Source: Tupaia tana (Eukaryota; Chordata; Mammalia; Scandentia; Tupaiidae). From it: 64,000 nt of DNA. The notes beneath the pieces were generated by a model. It saw only the letters and a list, made by a program, of their open reading frames with translations. It was not told the origin of the DNA and ran no database searches. Made by a program: the position numbers and the translations under genes. Below, in pieces: positions 45,126 to 59,518 of this stretch (position 1 is its first letter; each line of letters opens with the position of its first letter). The stretch spans positions 81,183,291 through 81,247,290 of the forward strand of contig JAKSZU010000013.1 of the NCBI GenBank assembly GCA_026018925.1, in the 5' to 3' direction.

Positions 45126-45789
45126 CACGAAGGAAGAAAAGCTTTAAACCCTGAAATTAAAAAGACCAAAGAGAGATGTTTATTTTGTTTTATAGTGAAC
45201 ATTCTAAAGCCACATATATAAAATGCATGATTATTCAGATTTTAAACAGCTTCATGGTTCTTTTTTTTTTTTAACTTCCATCAATTAATACTGAGGATAG
45301 TTCCAAAATAAGACAGACTTAGGATGCCAACTAATATTCGGGGCAGACTGGTCAGCTGTGCTAGAGTTAGAACTGAAAGATAACCATCCCTTCTCCTCCA
45401 GGAGTTGCTCCAGGGTCCTGTGGCATGAGTTCCGTGACTCAGCTTTTGGGGGAGGAGAGGGACACACACAGCACAGCAGATAACCTCATGTGAAACGCTC
45501 TGTTAGAGAATAGACACGCCGCTAGCACGAATGACCCGTTACAGGGCAGGCGTCAAAAAGGCCCTTGATCACACCAAGACCACTGTGTATTTTCTGCTGA
45601 AATTAGTGTTCAAGATGATAAGCTTAAATAAGGATAGAAAACAGTTAAGGTAAAAAAAATACCAAGGGTGAGCAGATATTCAAAATAGCTTCTTTGGATT
45701 AAATTGTCATTAAGACAGTTGAGATATTTGGTTCGACTTTAAAGAACATTACTAGTGCAATGTTTCATTTTTAAATCACACTGCAATTA

Positions 45790-45986
45790 GATTAGCAAAC
45801 TACCATGGCATTTATTAGTTGTCAGAGAACTTCACAGGTGGTTTCATGATCAGAAAAAAAAGTGAGATTTCAGTATTGTTTTCTTTATAAAATAGTTGAA
45901 TTTCTGAAAAATATAAAGGGTCATTTTCTTTTTTAAAACATCAGCTTTGCTGCATGATGGTCCAGAGATCTGACCCAAAAAGCTTC
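45790..45986 (-). other. CTNNAL1: CTNNAL1 3' UTR
   Basis: Sequence after the stop. The nearest AATAAA on the minus strand is at 45816-45811, so cleavage near 45790-45800 is plausible. No repeat is recognisable here. Confidence 0.6.
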
Positions 45987-48900
45987 TCAAGTTTTACCGT
46001 CCACGATGTCTTTATTTGTAACCGAGACCCATCTGTTATTTTCCATCTGAAGTTAGAAAGAATTAACACAATCAGTTTTGGCTTACTCTGAAAATATTTT
46101 TGCAAACTTTAGTAACTATTACTTTCTTTAGCATTTTTCTTTTATTAAAAAAGATGTGACTTTAAGATAGAGAAACTACCTCACCTTCTTCAGTAGTTTA
46201 TAGCAAAGTGAGAGAAGTTGGATCAAGAGGGCCATGATGGACCTTGTCTTTGTAATACATTTGTCAACCTAGAGTGAAGAAAGCATGCAAATCAAATTCC
46301 AAAAGTGACAGTCAAAAACTATCATTTATTTAATTTTAAAATGATAAAATTTCTCCATCATGGAAATCTAAGCTACACAGATTAGGGTACATGAGCTGAG
46401 TTGCCCCAGAACATAGGTGCAGGGGTTGCTGCCTAGGTCTCGTTCCAGTGTCATGGAACCCCCCAGGAAGAAGGGTAGACAACTGTTTTGCTTCGGGCAG
46501 TGAATCCCCTACTTAGCAATTCTTTACACTCTGTGTGGTGGGCATAAGCTCCTATTCTTTCTGATAAGTTATGGGAGCCTGGGACCAGCAGTTGGTGTAA
46601 TGGCTATGTCGCTGGACGCCCCTGTAGTCGACTGCGGTTTGAGTCCCGGACCTGGTGGCTTAAACTCACGCCAGGCGCGTGTGCGTGTGTGCCCAAGATC
46701 CCAAGAAGAGAATGGAGGAGAAGGCATTGCAGCATGGCCATCCCCCCAGAGGGTGATTTCTTGCTTTCTGTCTCTCTGTCTCTGTCTTTCTGGCGAGCGC
46801 ACACGCCCTATAGCAAAACCTCTCAAAAAAATTTAAAAAAATAAAAATAATTAAAAAAACGGTAAGTTATGGGAGCCCAGCCTCTGAGATATTAGTGCCC
46901 TCATTAGATAGGTGATGAGTTCATATTTAAGGGGAGCTGCTCAGGACTATGGAATTAATCATGTCCAAAAAGTAAATTTATGTATTGAGCCTGCTGTTCC
47001 CTGGGGTCAGTTCTAAGAGCAGATAATAAATGATTCTTACAATCAAGCCATGAAAAATGGATATAAATTGCCCTTCTGTGGATATTAGTACTTTATTAGA
47101 AGAAAAAGGGGCCAGAGCTAACCTGATGGAAGTGTGAAAGTTTCCCAGGTGTCTACCTAAATAACCCGCCCTCTCTTTTACCTTTAGAAACACTTTATTC
47201 TGTGATGATGTCTTGGTTATTGTCTGTAGCTGGTGGCAGAGAGGATTTAACTTATTTATTTCCAGGAGAAGCATAAACTTGTCATCATCTTTCAGCTGAA
47301 ATATAATTGAAGAAGTTATAACAACCTCATCAAAATTCCATCTTTTACAACTTAAATACCTAATATCTTAATAATGTACCCCCAGAGTGAGTGTACATAC
47401 CACCACCACGAGTTCTAGGCAGGTAGACATGTGTTACCTGTTTTGAAAAAGCTTGTATACTTGAAGTAAGCTTTAAACCCTCTGCAGCAAAAACCTGATA
47501 GAAAGATAAAACATCACCATTTTAGATTGTTGTCTTATGGAGAGCTAGTAAAAAATATTAATAATATTTACAGAGTTTTAAAACTAAAACCTAGAGATAT
47601 AATCATCTATCATGGAACTCTGACTTATACCCAGGAAAACAAGAATTTAACTGTATTCAGGCGCTTTCCCAGACTTAACTGATAGGACTCAATCCCCTTA
47701 AGACCTCTAATTATTCTCAAATGTCATTCAGTCCTGTGATACTTGTCCACCTGAATTATGTCTGGATTTCTGGAGGGATCCAGAGCTCATCACATAATAT
47801 CCCCAAAAAAAGAGATATTTATAATCTTTTATAAAGAGTTATAATCTTGCTTCCATTTATAATAACAGAGGGAAAAAAAATCCTGGTCACTCATACTCAT
47901 CCCATCACCAGTTCTCCAAAAGCACCAACTCACATTGTTATTTACTATTGTTTTCAGGTTGGTTTTGACTCTGCACCATGCACCATGCTTTTTACAAGGT
48001 AGTGAGCAGAACAGGATGATGGAGAAGCTCAATGAACTGTAAAGTTGGACACGTAAGATAGAAATATGAAAATGGTAGAGTATTTTAGGGTGAGAGATAC
48101 CAAAAGAGTAAAGGAGTGACATCTCAGCTTTAGATGACAGCAGTAATGAAGAGAGCAGGGAAAACCTGCGAGTGCTTATGAAGAAAAATAACAGATTTTG
48201 TTAGCAAACTATAATAGATAAAGACTATGAAGAAAAGGGGGTGGGACCAGCAGTTAGCATAATGGCTATGTCGCTGGACTCCCATGTAGTCGACTGCGGT
48301 TCGCATCCCGGACTTGGTGGCTTAAAACTCACACTGGGCGCGTGTGCTTGCGTGCCCAAGATCCCGAGAGGAGAATGGAGGAGAAGGGATTCCAGCATGG
48401 CCATCTCCCCGGGGGGGGGGGGGGGTGATTTCTCGCTTTCTGTCTCTCTGTCTCTCTCTGTCTGTCTGGCAAGCACATGCGCCCTGTAGCAAAAACCTCT
48501 CCAAAAAAAAAAGGGGGGGGGGTAATAATTCCAGGATTAACTTTTACCCTCAGTTGAAAAGCTTTAACTCCTTGCTATCACTGGATAAGTGATGCTTCCT
48601 TCCATATCCTTTAAAGGGAAACAATGAGCTTTACGTTTAGACTCTAACCAAACTGAAGGTTTCGCTTTACTGTGTGCTCATCGTTCCACATTACCATTTT
48701 CTAGTCTGTATGTCTTCTCATTTTTTCCAGCCTGCAAACCCTTGGAGGTAAAATCTGTTGTCTGTCTTCTAGACTGTCATGGTTTCAATAACACCTTAAG
48801 GCTGATAAATCTCACATCTCTCTCTCTCCACTCCTGAACTCTCGACATTAATCTTGTATATTTTACTTCAGCAGAACAAATGCTTGACTTCCACCCTCCA

Positions 48901-51900
48901 CATCTGGTGCTTTCTCAGTATTCCCTATCTCAATAAATGGCTCTACCATCTACCCTGTGGGTCAAGCCAAAAACTTTTAAAACCATAAATGAGATCATGC
49001 CACTGCTTTTCAAAACCCTTAATGAGTGACTTCATGCCTAAAGATTAGAGTCAAAATTCTTTCCACAGCCTATCGTGTAGAGATGTCATGTTATCACTTT
49101 CCTTCTGGCTCTAGTCCATCTACAGTGGTCTCCTTCCTATGCTTCAGGTCTACCCAGCCGTACCCTACATCTCAGGACCAACACTCTACCATCTGACTCA
49201 CTCTCCCGCTTCATTTATGTCTCTACCCAAATGTTACCTCCTTGGAGAGGCCTTTTCTGACCAACACCCTCATCACCCCTATATTCTTATCCCATATGAT
49301 TTCATCTAAGTACTTGCATATCTGCTTTACATAATTAACTTTTTATTGTCTGTCTCCTGCCACTAGATCATAAGCTCTGTGCAGGCAGATCTACTTTGTT
49401 CACTCTTCACCACAGAATTCTTATCTCCAAAGTCCAACATATAGTACAGACTCAGGAACAGAGCAATCCTCTCTTATTTGCAATTTCACTCCACGGTTTC
49501 AGTCATCTGCAGTTCACTGTGGTCTAAAAATATGAATATATTTTGAAGCTTTTATTATAATATATTGTTCTAACTGTTCTATTTGATTATTAATTATTGT
49601 TCGTCTGTTAGTTTGTTGTAGGGCACCTACAATAGTCAGAGAGAGCAAAGCGGGGGAGAGGTGGTGAGAAATCACCCCCTGGGGGAAGGCCACATTGCAA
49701 TCCCTTCTCTTCCACTCTTTTCCCAGGATTTTGGATGCATACATACCCGCAGTGTGATTTTTCAAGCCACGGGTTCCAGGACTCAAACTATGAGTGGGGA
49801 TCATAGTTTGATGTGGGATGTGGGATCCAACTGCCATGTGGGATCCAACTGCCTTAACGTCCATATCACCTCTGGTCCCTGTAGTTAACCTCTTACTGTG
49901 CCTAATTTTTAAATTACACTTTATCATAGCTGTGTATGTAGATGAAGAAATAGTACATGTAGGGTTTGCTACTATTTATGGTTTCAGGCATTCACTGGGG
50001 ACCTTGGATTCTATCCCCTGTGGATAGGGGAGATGGCTGTATTTATCCAATGCAGTATGCCCATTTATGTTCATCATGGTTTAGAGAGAATTCAATAGAC
50101 ACTGGTTTAATGCATAAGCTCATACAGGAAGAAGGTAAGCAGTGACCTTTTATAATAAAATACCCTCTCCAGTGTGGTATGACTTAGATAGACATGGACC
50201 AAACTGAACAGGGTGAAACCAGAAGTTATTCTGCTCTTTAAAGGGAAATCACTTATCTATAGTCGACTTTACAGAAACATCCAGGAGTATTTTCTTTAAT
50301 TCTTTGGCTCATGTTGACAATGATCCCCTTAAGCTGGACTCCCTAACCTGAAGAAATTCGGGTAGAAGCACATGGGAATGCCAAAGAAAACTATGTAAGA
50401 CAGCGAAAGTGATAGAAATTTCCAATTTCAATGGCAACATGCTCTAGGTTCTAGAAGCAAACATAAGAGGCAAGAAAAATGGGGGGGGGGGGATGTTGTA
50501 ACCCACCTGTCAACCTAAAGCCTCTAACTAGAGAAAGGAGAATTAGGGATGGACCTATGGAGTTCCACCAGATACACAGGACACAAAGATAGGCGTTAGC
50601 ACCTCTGTCTCTTTAAATGCCCTAAATCATTATGAATATGGAAGGAGAGAAGAAAATGAACAAGTACTGAGCACCCGTACTGGACTCACGCTTATGCTTT
50701 CTCATGTGTTATCTTTTTTAATCAGTATCATTCATCTAATTAAATAATGAAGAAGCCAAAAAGCTTTCCTACAACTCTTCATAATATAAGGGACTGGCAT
50801 CTGCTTAGAAGATTCTTCCATAGACATAGAAAAACTGAAGATGTATTATTGTATCCATCAACTAATCAACAAAGTCTACTTTATCCCTATAATTTTTTCT
50901 CCAATGAGATAACCAAGAAAGTTCCTTGAATGTTTGTCTTTCCATTTTTCTACCACTCTCTGTAACACACAGATGTATACAACTGCAGTAGGCAGGTGCG
51001 TGCACATGTGTGTGTGCACACACAATAAATCACCAGAGGGGTTGGCAGGTGGTGCAGCGGTTAAGGCGCTGAACACCTCACATGGCGGACTGTGGCTCAA
51101 GTGCTGGATCTGGTGGCGTGTTTCCTCACTTTCCTTCTCTCTCGTCTCTCGCTGGTCAAATTTTAAAAAAATAATAACGGGGCCGGCAGGTGGTGTGGTG
51201 GTTAAGGGCTCTGGACTCCTACATGGCCAACTGCAGTTCGAATCCTGGACCTACTGGCTTCCTACACCCCACCCCCACCCCCGCTTGCTCATGCTCACTC
51301 TCTTGCTCTGTCCCTCTCTGGTCAAATTAAAATAAAGTTAAATAAAATAGTTCTTTTTATAAAAGTTAAAAAATGAATAAAATTAAGTATTTAAAAAATA
51401 AACAAGTAATTCAGAAAAACAGCTGCTATCCACTTTTAGCCCAGAATTAAAGTAGTAGCATAAAATTAAAACATACCTCAAGTTGATGAATTAAATCCTG
51501 GGAAGTTTTTAGTGGCCCTTCTCCTCTAAAACAAAATGAATTATTAAAAAGGAAACAAAAAGTTAATCTCTACAAATTGGCTTTATAATTTTAAAGTTTA
51601 GAGCACTTTGCGTATACACAGATCCCAAATTTTTAAGAACAATATAAGTAAACAATATTGTGACTTTATTCTTAATGCAACTTTAATATTTAACTATTGA
51701 ATCATCAGACACATTTTTCCATAGGAAAACATAGAAAAATATGTCATGACTTTTCCAACAACCCAATAATAATACTTTGTTCGAGTAAACATTAAAGTAA
51801 ATAAATTTAAAACTGACAAGTTATATCTAAGGTCCACTTGTCCTTTTCAACCTTTTTCACTTTTGTTTTATATGAGATGTGATAATATGTTATAACCAAG

Positions 51901-54900
51901 AAGATGGAAAGAGGATCAGACCAAAGGAAATTTCATTCCTAACTCTAACTTCAAATCTGGTAGGAATACAGTTGTCTAGTTATGATGAGGCATATCATTT
52001 ATGTTTCTATTGTAAGTATATAAAGTGATCATAATGCTTGTGCCCCACACTCATCACAATATGGGACTGAGAATATTGGATTAAAAACTACGAAGAAGGG
52101 GAACGAGCAGTTAGCATAATGGCTATGTCACTGGATTCCCACGTAGTTGACCGCGGTTCGAGTCCCAGACCCGGTGGCTTAAACTCACGCCAGGTGCATG
52201 TGCGTGTGTGCCCAAGATCCCGAGAGGAGAATGGAGGAGAAGGGACTGTGGCGTGGCCATCCCCCCTGGGGGGTGATTTCTCGCTTTCTGTCTCTCTGTC
52301 TGGCGAGCGCACGCGCCCTATAGCAAAAAAAATAAATAAATAAAAATAGGGAACCAGCAGTTAGTGTAATGGCTATGTCGCTGGACTCCCACGTAGTCAA
52401 CCATGGTTCGAGTCCCGGACCCGGTGGCTTACAACTCACGCCGGGCGCGTGTGCGTGCATGCCCAAGATCCCAAGAGGAGAAAGGAGGAGAAGGGATTGC
52501 GGCGTGACCATCCCCCTTGGGGGGTGATTTCTCGCTTTCTGTCTCTATGTCTCTCTCTGTCTGTCTGGCGAGTGCACGCGCCCTATAGCAAAAACCTCTC
52601 AAAATAAATAAATAAATAAATAAATAAAAATAATTAAAAAAAAAAAAAATCTATGAAGAAGGGGCCCATTGGTGGTGCAGCAGTAACACAGCGCACTGGC
52701 TTACTGGGCCCACATGGGAAGGTCTCAGGACTCTGTCCAGAGGCCCTCCTTGCATGCCTATGCCTATGAACCTGGTTGGTTGAGGCTGGAAGTGGATCAC
52801 AGCTGAAGACACTGTTGGAGGTGCCTGTCTATCTTCTTCTGTCTCTCTCATAGAAGAAATAGATTAAAAAAAAAAAAAAAAAAAACTACCGAGAAGAATT
52901 AAGGACTCTTAAAAATAAAAAGTAGAGTACAACAAAGAGAAGAACAAAATGCCTTAAGAAGAGCAGTGGACTAGGTATAGATTAGAAGATCTGGAATCTA
53001 GTTCTGCCGCTTAATAGGTATGAGATATGAACAAGTCATTCCGATTTGCTGATAAACTGTTTTAAAAATCAAATGAAATTTGGGCTGGCTCCATGGGCTG
53101 GTGATTAAAGCAGCTGAATCCTACATGGCCAACCGTGCAGTTCAAGACTGGACCTGGCAGCTTGAGAAACACACTAGAGGGGTGTGTATATGTGTGTCCA
53201 AAATTCCAAAAGGTAGGGAGTGATGGAGGAGAAGGAATTGCAGTGTGACCATTCCCTGGGGGGGGCGGGGGTACTTTCTCCTCTCCCTCTTTGTCTCTGT
53301 CTCTCTGGCAAGCACACATGGCCTCTAGCAAAATCGAAAACAAAACAAAATCTAATGTTATTTTGAATCAAAAAGGGGCACTGTCAAGTTTTAAGTTTTT
53401 TTTCCAACTATTAGGTTGTCGGGAAAGTCATGACATATTTTTCTGTGTTTTTCTATGCAAAAATGCATTACAGTTTTTCTCATTACCCAATATAAGGCAC
53501 CAGACAATCTTTAAGATATAAATTATTAAGAAATATGAATTAAATATAAATTATTAAGACAACCTTGAACAACAGCCCAAGGAAGGGTTGTAAAAGAGTT
53601 GTAAAACTGCCCAGGAGAATTGCAAATCTCAATGCTGTGAAGGCTAACAGTCTCAGAAGTCTCAAAAGAGCTTACGTGAGGTTGATAAACCACAGGTCTT
53701 CAGGGAAAACAGAAGAGACTGTTGAAGGGGAAACAAGTATATAATGTGGTAGCCAACAAACCCCACCTGAGATTTTACCACAAGGAGATAATTACATTAC
53801 CAAGTCTAACCCAAAATGACACAGGTATTTTATCCATTACAGAACATCAATTTTTATTTATTTATTTATTTTATTTTATTGAGAGGTTTTTTGCTATAGG
53901 GCGCGTGCACTCGCCAGACAGACAGACAGAGACATAGAGACAGAAAGCGAGAAATTACCCCCCAGGGGGGATGGTCACGCTGCAATCCCTTCTCCTACAT
54001 TCTCCTCTCGGGATCTTGGGCGCGCACGCACACGCGCCCAGCGTGAGTTTTAAGCCACCGGGTCCGGGACGCGAACCGCGGTCGACTACGTGGGAGTCCA
54101 GTGACATAGCCATTACGCTAACTGCTGGTTCCCAAAACATCAATTTTTTTGAACTTCATGTTCCTGTCCAATAATCATATTCTCATAAGTCCCATTCCTC
54201 AGAGCTTTAGTAATCCCTACTTGCCATGGGGTGACCCCTCCTTTTTCCCTTGAGAGTGAGTCTACCTTTAAGCCATACCTGTTCTTGCATGTGTGTAATA
54301 GCGACATATCTGCCCCTATGAAGACTTCCTAATTCTAGGCATCATTTTTTAAAACCTACTTGCCTATGGATATTAACTACATTCTCCAGTATTGGCTTTA
54401 TCAATATGAATACTACTGCCTCCCATCTGCCTATCATTTGCTTATTTTTCATTTTGTTCAGAAAGGTAGAAAAAGTGGGGCTATTATTAAGCCCCAAACC
54501 CCATACTGTTGTAGTGAGGTGGTCTCTAGACCAAATGTGTTTACCTTCTAGAATACTGAAATAACTTACAGGTTGTACCCACTGCTGATAATCTTTTCAA
54601 AGTCAAAATGAGTAGGGAAGAGGCCAGAAACCTAGAGATAAATATTTTCCAGATTCCCAAAAATGAAGAAGATAGATTTAAGAAACTGAATGCAAGGTTT
54701 GAAGCTATTCCTTAAGAAAACCTAGAACAGATTAGTGAGTGGATAACTGATCTCAGCTAAGCAGAATTAACCATATAGATAGGTTACTATAATGTGAGAA
54801 TGTAATGTGATCATTGACTTCAACAAGGCATTTGATCAAGAGTTTGTAAAATGGACAAGAAAGACAATGCAGGTCAGGTAATACTAAAGTTGGGGAAATT

Positions 54901-56112
54901 CTCTTCTATATAATGAATGCTGACTCACAGAAATCTGGCATCCTACTAAGGTAGGTCTCATAGCTCTGCTCTTCGATCTGTGTCTAATCAATCATTGTAT
55001 AAAGATACAGAACATCCCTCATTGTAAGGGAGATGCAGATCAAAACCACAATGATACCACCTAACCTCAGTCAGAATGGCGAAGATTAAAAAAACAAATA
55101 ATGATAAGTGTTGGAGGGGATGTGGTGAAAGGGGAACACTCCCACACTGTTGGTGGGAATGTAAATTGGTTCAGCCACTGTGGAGAACGATATGGAGGTT
55201 CCTCAAAGAACTTCACATAGAACTACCATATGATCTAGCAATTCCACTCCTGGGTATCTACCCAAAGGACAGGAGAACACTCAGTTGGAAAAGCACTTGC
55301 ACAACTATTTTCATTGCAGCATTATTATTATTATTATTATTTTTGGAGAGGTTTTTGGTATAGGGCGCGTGCACTCGCCAGACAGACAGAGAGAGACAGA
55401 GAGACAGAAAACGAGAAATCACCCCCCCCAGGGGGATGGCCACACTGCAATCCCTTCTCCTCCATTCTCCTCTTGGGATCTTGGGCACGCACGCACACGT
55501 GCCTGGCGTGAGTTTAAGCCACCGGGTCCGGGACTCAAACCGCAGTCGACTACGTGGGAGTCCAGCGACATAGCCATTACGCTAACTGCTGGTTCACTGC
55601 AGCATTATTCACGATTGCTAAGACATGGAACCAACCCAAATGTCCACAAACAGATGAATGGATTGAAATATTGTGACACATATACTCCATGGAATACTAT
55701 TCAGTCATAAAAAAACAACAAGACCCTGAAATTTGATAGAAAGTGGACAAACATGGAAGATTTGTTGCTGAGCGAAGCAAGTCAGACTAAGAAAGAAAGA
55801 CATTGTATGTCTCCACTTAACATATACCGACTGTATGCACTCTATGGTAGAGACTGAAAGACTGGAGAACATACAAGTATTAGAAATTGTAATGGACACT
55901 AGAGACAAAGTGGAAAGAGAGTGTGAGAGGGGAAGAGCATAGGAAATTTTGGGGGGAAATGGAGAGGTAACACACTTTGTGAGACACAGATAAGGTTAAT
56001 TATCTGTTGACGAGGATGTGTATGATAGTCTCAACTGGGCTGGACTGAGGTGTATATCATGCTGAGTAAAATCTCTTCACAATCTAAATGATGTATAGTT
56101 ATTTAATGTATG

Positions 56113-56167
<55 letters not shown>

Positions 56168-59100
56168 TAAAAAGATACAGAAGGCATGTTTTCTTTTTAA
56201 TTTCTGCTAGAGGGTGCATCACTAGAGAGAGAGAAAAGGAAAGAGAAAAAGCATCCCATATGGGGGTAGTCACATTGCAATCCTCCATTTCTCCCTTTGG
56301 GATTTTGGGCACACACACACCTGGCATGTTTTTCAAGCTGCTGGGTCTGGGACTCAAGTCACAAAGTTGGCCATATGGGATCCAGTCACCATAGCCATGA
56401 TGCCACTGGCTAGCTCAAAAGGCACATTTTTAAAAATGTACTGATGCTGGCTGAGAGAGACACTGGTAAGAAGGATGACAAAAGGCAGGGTGTGTAATTA
56501 TTTTAAAATTACAGAAGGAATGGGACACAAACCTAGAAGAGAATCCCTTCAAAATATAAATTCTAATGAAATATATGTGTCTTATTGTTGGATTCACTTA
56601 GGTAAGCTGTCATAACAAATACTTTTAGTCTTTTTACCTATATTTTGTTCTGTTTTTTTTTTTTTTCAATTATTTATTTCTTCCATGAGCAAGAGAGAGA
56701 GACACAGAGACAGAAAGAGAGAAAGAGCACACACACTCCCAACAGGGTGCTAACGCTGTGATCCACCTCCTGTCTCAAGACAGCCCCAGATCATGGGCCT
56801 GAGCATGCCCAGGGTACTCAGGGAGGTCACTGGATGTGAACCCAGAACTTTCCCATGTAGGCTGGACTCACAGAGTATCATGTCTTACTGCTGCACCACT
56901 GTCTAGGCCTCTTGTTTTAGTTTTTGACAGGATCTCATTAAGTTGCCGTCCTCCTATCTCAGCCTCCTGAGTACATGGGACCACAAGTATGCACCACCAT
57001 GCCTGGCCTTTTCATACTGGATCTTGCCATCTTGCCCACACTGATTGCGAGCTCACAATCCTCCTACTTCCATCTCCCAAGTAGCTAGAACTACAGTTGC
57101 ATGCCACTACGCACAGCTGTTAAGGTGGGCCAAGAATTGAACCTGGGCCTTTCAAGTGGCCTCAGCCTGCAGAGTAACAATGCCGACCAGCTCTCACCTG
57201 TACTTGATACTGATTTTAACCTTTCAGTGATTTGAGATGGCACTTTTTCTTCGTACCAGATAATATGTACTGATTTTAAAAAAGATCAAATATAACTACA
57301 TTTACCTAGTAAATAAATACAGAGAATAGGCTAGGCTGGACATGTTTCGTCCACATCGAACAATCTCATTCTCCTGATCTTCCCACTTCTCAATTTCACA
57401 GTCAGCGTCGGAGGTGAGCAAACCCAGCTTGAGTCCAAGCTTTGCTATCCTGGCTTGCTCCTACAAAACACACATTTTAATCACACCAGCCTTGTCATCG
57501 TTGATGTAAATGTGAGATTAGATTCAAGACGATTACAAAGGAAAAGGTTTTACCTCAGAGTCAGGCTTGTCTGGCTTTAATGATTTCAGGTTGGCATTAT
57601 TCTTCTGTGACAATAAAAAGATGAGAACGTCTTAAAAAGCAATATATTTAATTAGGAGGAAATATAGTAGCAATAGCATAACAAAGTTTTTGTAGTAAAA
57701 GTTAAAATACACTCAGTATGTAGTTAAACTGCACTAAGTAATTTAAATTAACAATTGCAAATATTCTACTGAAAGGTGAGTTCAGCTTTTACTAGGTCAT
57801 GGGTTTGACATCTGGAGCAGGTCAGTGTCCTGTCCTACTCTGTGTCCTCTGTGTTTGCAGTTGCGTTCCTCTTTTCACAAGGGCTTCAGGGGCTTCAAGA
57901 CAATTTCTGCAATACTCTCAGAATCCAGCTAGTATATCCCCAAACCTCCCTGGCCTCTCTGTTGCAACAAGATTATTTTAATGATTGAATCAGTCTTATG
58001 AAATGTATTAAAAGTAGCACTATATGTATATATATATTCCTGTATATTCCTTTTTTTAAAAAATAAGTTTCTTTTTCTTTAAATTTAACTTATTTTTATT
58101 TGAACAAAGAGGGACAGAGTGAGAAAGAGAAAGAAAGCAAGCTGCCAGGTTCGGGACTCGGCAATGTGGGAGTACAGCGTTCTTCACCACCACACCACCT
58201 GCTGGCCCCAATGATTCCGAGATCCATTTCCTTTAACTAGCCTGTTCCTAGAAGCCAGTGAATTCCAGTTTCATTGGCATCCCAAATTGCTAATCTCTTA
58301 CCCCAAGTTGTAAAGATTATATTTAGAACTTAAGATTTACTATGTGGGGCCAGTAAGTGGTGTGATGGTTAGAGTGCTAGACTCCCACATGGCCAACAGC
58401 GATTCAAGTCTCAGGCTCGCAGCTTGCTTTCTCACTTTCCTTTCTCTCTCTGTCTCTGGCTGGTCAAAATAAAAATTAAATAATAATAGCAAATAAAATG
58501 AAATAGGTCATTCTTTTTAAAAAAGAGTTAATATGTGAATCAATGTTCAATGATTCCCTATTTTTGTAAATTACTTGGAACTCAATGTATTTCCCCTCGA
58601 AGGAGAGAATATAGTCTACACTAGTTAGATCACCAGGCTAGTCCACAGATGCCTGTTTAAGTACCACAAGAGACCACACCACTGCCAACAGAATGATTCT
58701 TTGAAGAATATATCAAGGGCCAGCTGGTGACTTGGAGTTTAAGGTGGCTATATCCAACATGGCCAATTATATGGTTCAAGTCCTGGATAGGACTTGAAAA
58801 AACACACTGGGTATGCATGTGTGCATGCCCAAAAATCACAAAAGAAGAAACAGATGGGATTGTGGCATGACCAACCCCCATGGGGGTGCTTTCTCACTTT
58901 CTCTCTCTCTGTCCCTAACTCTCTCCAGCAAGTATGCATGCCCTCAAGCAAATTTTGTTTTAAAAATCACATTCAAAAGTCCTCTGGAGATGACAGCCCA
59001 TGTTGGGATTCCACCTACTGTGAGACTTGTTGGGCGCTCCCATAGTCAGGACATTCCAGAGTGGGTAGGGCTAGTAGAGAAAAGGGGGTCAACAGATGCA

Positions 59101-59481
59101 GGGAAGCATTTTTTTTTAAATAATTATTTTATTTTATTTAACTATTTATGTATATATGTATGTATATATTTAATTTTGAACAGAGAGGGACAGAGTGTAA
59201 AAGAGAGAGAGGAAAAGTGAGAAAGCAACCCACCAGGTCGAGGACTTGAACTGCAGTTGGCCATGTGGGAGTCCAGTGCCCTTAACCACCAAGTGACCTG
59301 CTGGCCCTGGGAGCCATTTTTATTTTTAAGGGAACATTTATCTGAATTGTATACATCTACAAACACACATTGGGTATATATTCCCATACATGCACACCAA
59401 GTATAAATGCTATAATAATAATAATAATAAAACCTCATGTGCATGCTTAGCTAAAGAAGAAAGATCATCACTCATACCTTT

Positions 59482-59518
<37 letters not shown>

